Shown in pieces: positions 62,830-64,000 of a stretch of 64,000 bases of DNA. The notes under the pieces were generated by a model. The model saw only the letters and a list, made by a program, of their open reading frames with translations, had not been told where the DNA came from and made no database searches. The position numbers and the translations under genes are program-made. How positions within the stretch are numbered: position 1 is the stretch's first letter; every line of letters starts with the position of its first letter. Origin of the DNA: Marivita hallyeonensis (GTDB lineage: Bacteria; Pseudomonadota; Alphaproteobacteria; Rhodobacterales; Rhodobacteraceae); NCBI RefSeq assembly GCF_900129875.1, contig NZ_FQXC01000003.1, positions 662,304-726,303 of the forward strand. Reading direction: 5' to 3'.

Positions 62830-62984
62830 AAACTGCCTGAAAAATATGACTTATTTGCAAGGCGTTGCGCAGAAGCGTGCAGAAACGCCCGTTTCGTTTT
62901 CCGCCGAATTCTCCGAAAACGACCGAATTCTCGTACAAAGCCTGTACAAAATTCGCACGTCCGTGCGGCTTTTGAGGCCTTCCA

Positions 62985-63839
62985 ATGAGCTGGCGGGTGG
63001 CGAATGCATGTGCGGAACGGAAGTTCGGGAGTGCGACGCGCAAGCAGATCATCATGTTCTTGGCGGACAAGGCGTCGGATGACGGGTCGGGCATCTGGTG
63101 TTCGAAGGGAACGATCCAAAGGCACACTGAGCTGGGCGAGACCACAGTCAAGCGAACGATCCGGGATTTTCTGAAGGAAGGCATCCTGGTCGAGACAGGT
63201 GCGCGCGGGTGCAAGAACGGATTCACGGTCGTTTACAGGATCGATCTTACCCGGATTGAAGCGCTAGAACTGACCGCAGAACCCGACATCGAGACGGGGG
63301 CCACAGTGGACCCCGTCCAGACTGGACCCGGAACGGGGGCCACAGTGGCCGGGGTACCGGGGCCACCACGGCCCCCAAACCATCCTAAAACCATCCATAA
63401 ACCTCCTACGCGCGAGCGCGCGGCGCTGGAGGATGAAGAGTCTGAGAGAGTCTTGGCCGCCTATCCGCCCGACCGGGTGCGGGGCAAGGCCGAGTGTCTC
63501 GGGCGGATCAGGGACATCTTGGATGCTGGAACAGAAGTCGAGGACCTGTTGCAGGCTGTAAAGGCCTACGCGACCGAGAGCGCGGGTTTCACCCGTTCCA
63601 AGGTCTGTTTCTCGGATAACTGGTTCAAGTCGGGACGCTGGCGCACCTATGTCGAAGACATCGCAAAGGGCCGTGAAGAGGCGAAGGTCAAGGAAGCCGA
63701 GATGCTGGCAGGCCTGGCGAATTGGGTCACAGATAAGCATCCACTTTGCCGCCACATCACACCGGGCCAAGTCGATGCTCTGCTGACCGCAGAGCTGGTG
63801 ACACAGGCGCAAATCCAGGCGGCAGGCCTCAGATCATGA
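62985..63839 (+). CDS. helix-turn-helix protein, phage/plasmid replication-like
   Basis: Protein of 284 residues. The N-terminal winged-helix region (ATRKQIIMFLADKASDDGSG, TIQRHTELGETTVKRTIRDF) fits HTH_36-type initiators of phages and plasmids; a Pro/Gly/Thr-rich linker (about 100-145) and a helical C-terminal domain (EDLLQAVKAYATESAGFTRS, CFSDNWFKSGRWRTYVED) follow, as in lambda O-like proteins. The linker region contains internal DNA repeats (63294-63371). It starts 155 bases after tRNA-Arg and overlaps the next frame by four bases. Confidence 0.75.
   Translation: MSWRVANACAERKFGSATRKQIIMFLADKASDDGSGIWCSKGTIQRHTELGETTVKRTIRDFLKEGILVETGARGCKNGFTVVYRIDLTRIEALELTAEPDIETGATVDPVQTGPGTGATVAGVPGPPRPPNHPKTIHKPPTRERAALEDEESERVLAAYPPDRVRGKAECLGRIRDILDAGTEVEDLLQAVKAYATESAGFTRSKVCFSDNWFKSGRWRTYVEDIAKGREEAKVKEAEMLAGLANWVTDKHPLCRHITPGQVDALLTAELVTQAQIQAAGLRS
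63294..63371 (+). repeat. direct repeats inside the replication-like gene
   Basis: ACGGGGGCCACAGTGG occurs exactly at 63294-63309 and 63333-63348, with a related ACCGGGGCCACCACGG at 63356-63371. They code for the repeated TGATV part of the linker and may be iterons of an origin within the gene. Confidence 0.55.
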
Positions 63840-64000
63840 GCGTCACCGATCCCACCATAGCGCAAACAGCAAGGCGACCCATGTCATACGGCTGCGCCGA
63901 TGACACGGGACCTTGCGAGGGGCGGCAAGCCTCCCCTTCGAACCCCACCGGCGCGGGAAAAGCCCGCGCAAAAGAGCCGCTGACGGAGACCTTCGTCTTC
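63836..64000 (+). CDS. unknown protein, partial (runs off the right edge)
   Basis: 55 codons open to the window end, starting at an ATG that overlaps the preceding stop (ATGA). Begins MSVTDPTIAQTARRPMSYGC, then a Pro/Ser/Gly-rich stretch. The overlap suggests co-translation with the replication-like gene. No family can be named from the visible part. Confidence 0.45.
   Translation, partial: MSVTDPTIAQTARRPMSYGCADDTGPCEGRQASPSNPTGAGKARAKEPLTETFVF

Noticed and set aside
1..64000. CRISPR arrays, insertion sequences, rRNA genes
   Set aside because: No regularly spaced repeats, transposase frames or rRNA-like sequence were seen.

Overview
The window is 64 kb of dense, GC-rich bacterial chromosome. 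Gene content and order point to an alphaproteobacterium of the Rhodobacteraceae (Roseobacter group). The markers are the short aa3 oxidase subunit IV, the phaA/phaB pair, ETF-ubiquinone oxidoreductase, Hint-domain proteins, DUF1127 and DUF6173 type small proteins, and ATGA start/stop overlaps. Assignment to a genus is not possible from the sequence alone.

Layout. 1-2.9 kb: YnjC/YnjB-like ABC importer genes (the permease runs off the left edge) divergent from a YnjF-like CDP-alcohol phosphatidyltransferase. 3.0-8.3 kb: gpmI, an EnvC-like factor, ctpA, a doubtful small ORF that begins before a strong terminator, rppH and a secreted protein. 8.4-15.2 kb: lytic transglycosylase, a YafY/WYL regulator divergent from a GST-like gene, RNase R, GNAT, dapE. 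15.4-18.1 kb: a translationally coupled pair of Hint-domain proteins. 18.1-25 kb: rhodanese, dapD, threonine dehydratase-like enzyme, LOG-family protein, mutL, rmuC. 25-32.8 kb: bactofilin-like membrane protein, small envelope proteins, azlCD, and a tightly overlapping molybdenum-cofactor cluster (fdhD, mobA, mobB, an unknown gene, moeA). 32.9-41.3 kb: greA, ETF-QO, TPR protein, ispE, polyprenyl synthase, DUF2007, a methyltransferase and a DUF465 protein. 41.3-49 kb: LysR regulator, an MhqD/MhqO-like esterase and dioxygenase pair, a DMT exporter, phaB-patatin-phaA, and an EAL phosphodiesterase. 49-50.2 kb: rpsD and a DUF1127 protein.

50.4-61.6 kb is the most coherent accessory block: a reductive pyrimidine catabolism locus. 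It has preT, an Fpg-like DNA glycosylase and preA in one operon. A second operon holds an N-carbamoyl-beta-alanine amidase, a dihydropyrimidinase and a four-gene ABC importer. A RutR-type TetR regulator lies between them. RutR-like palindromes precede both operons, so one regulator probably controls both. A frameshifted small gene sits in the gap between the operons.

61.6-64 kb: a LacI regulator, then tRNA-Arg(CCU), immediately followed by a phage/plasmid replication-like gene with repeat units inside it and a further open frame that runs off the right edge. This looks like the edge of an element integrated at the tRNA gene.

No rRNA, CRISPR array, insertion sequence or complete prophage was seen. 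The most unusual items are the glycosylase in the pyrimidine operon, the Hint pair whose second member lacks the nucleophilic Cys, the unknown gene in the Moco operon, the frameshifted small gene, two families of intergenic hairpin repeats, and the tRNA-Arg junction.
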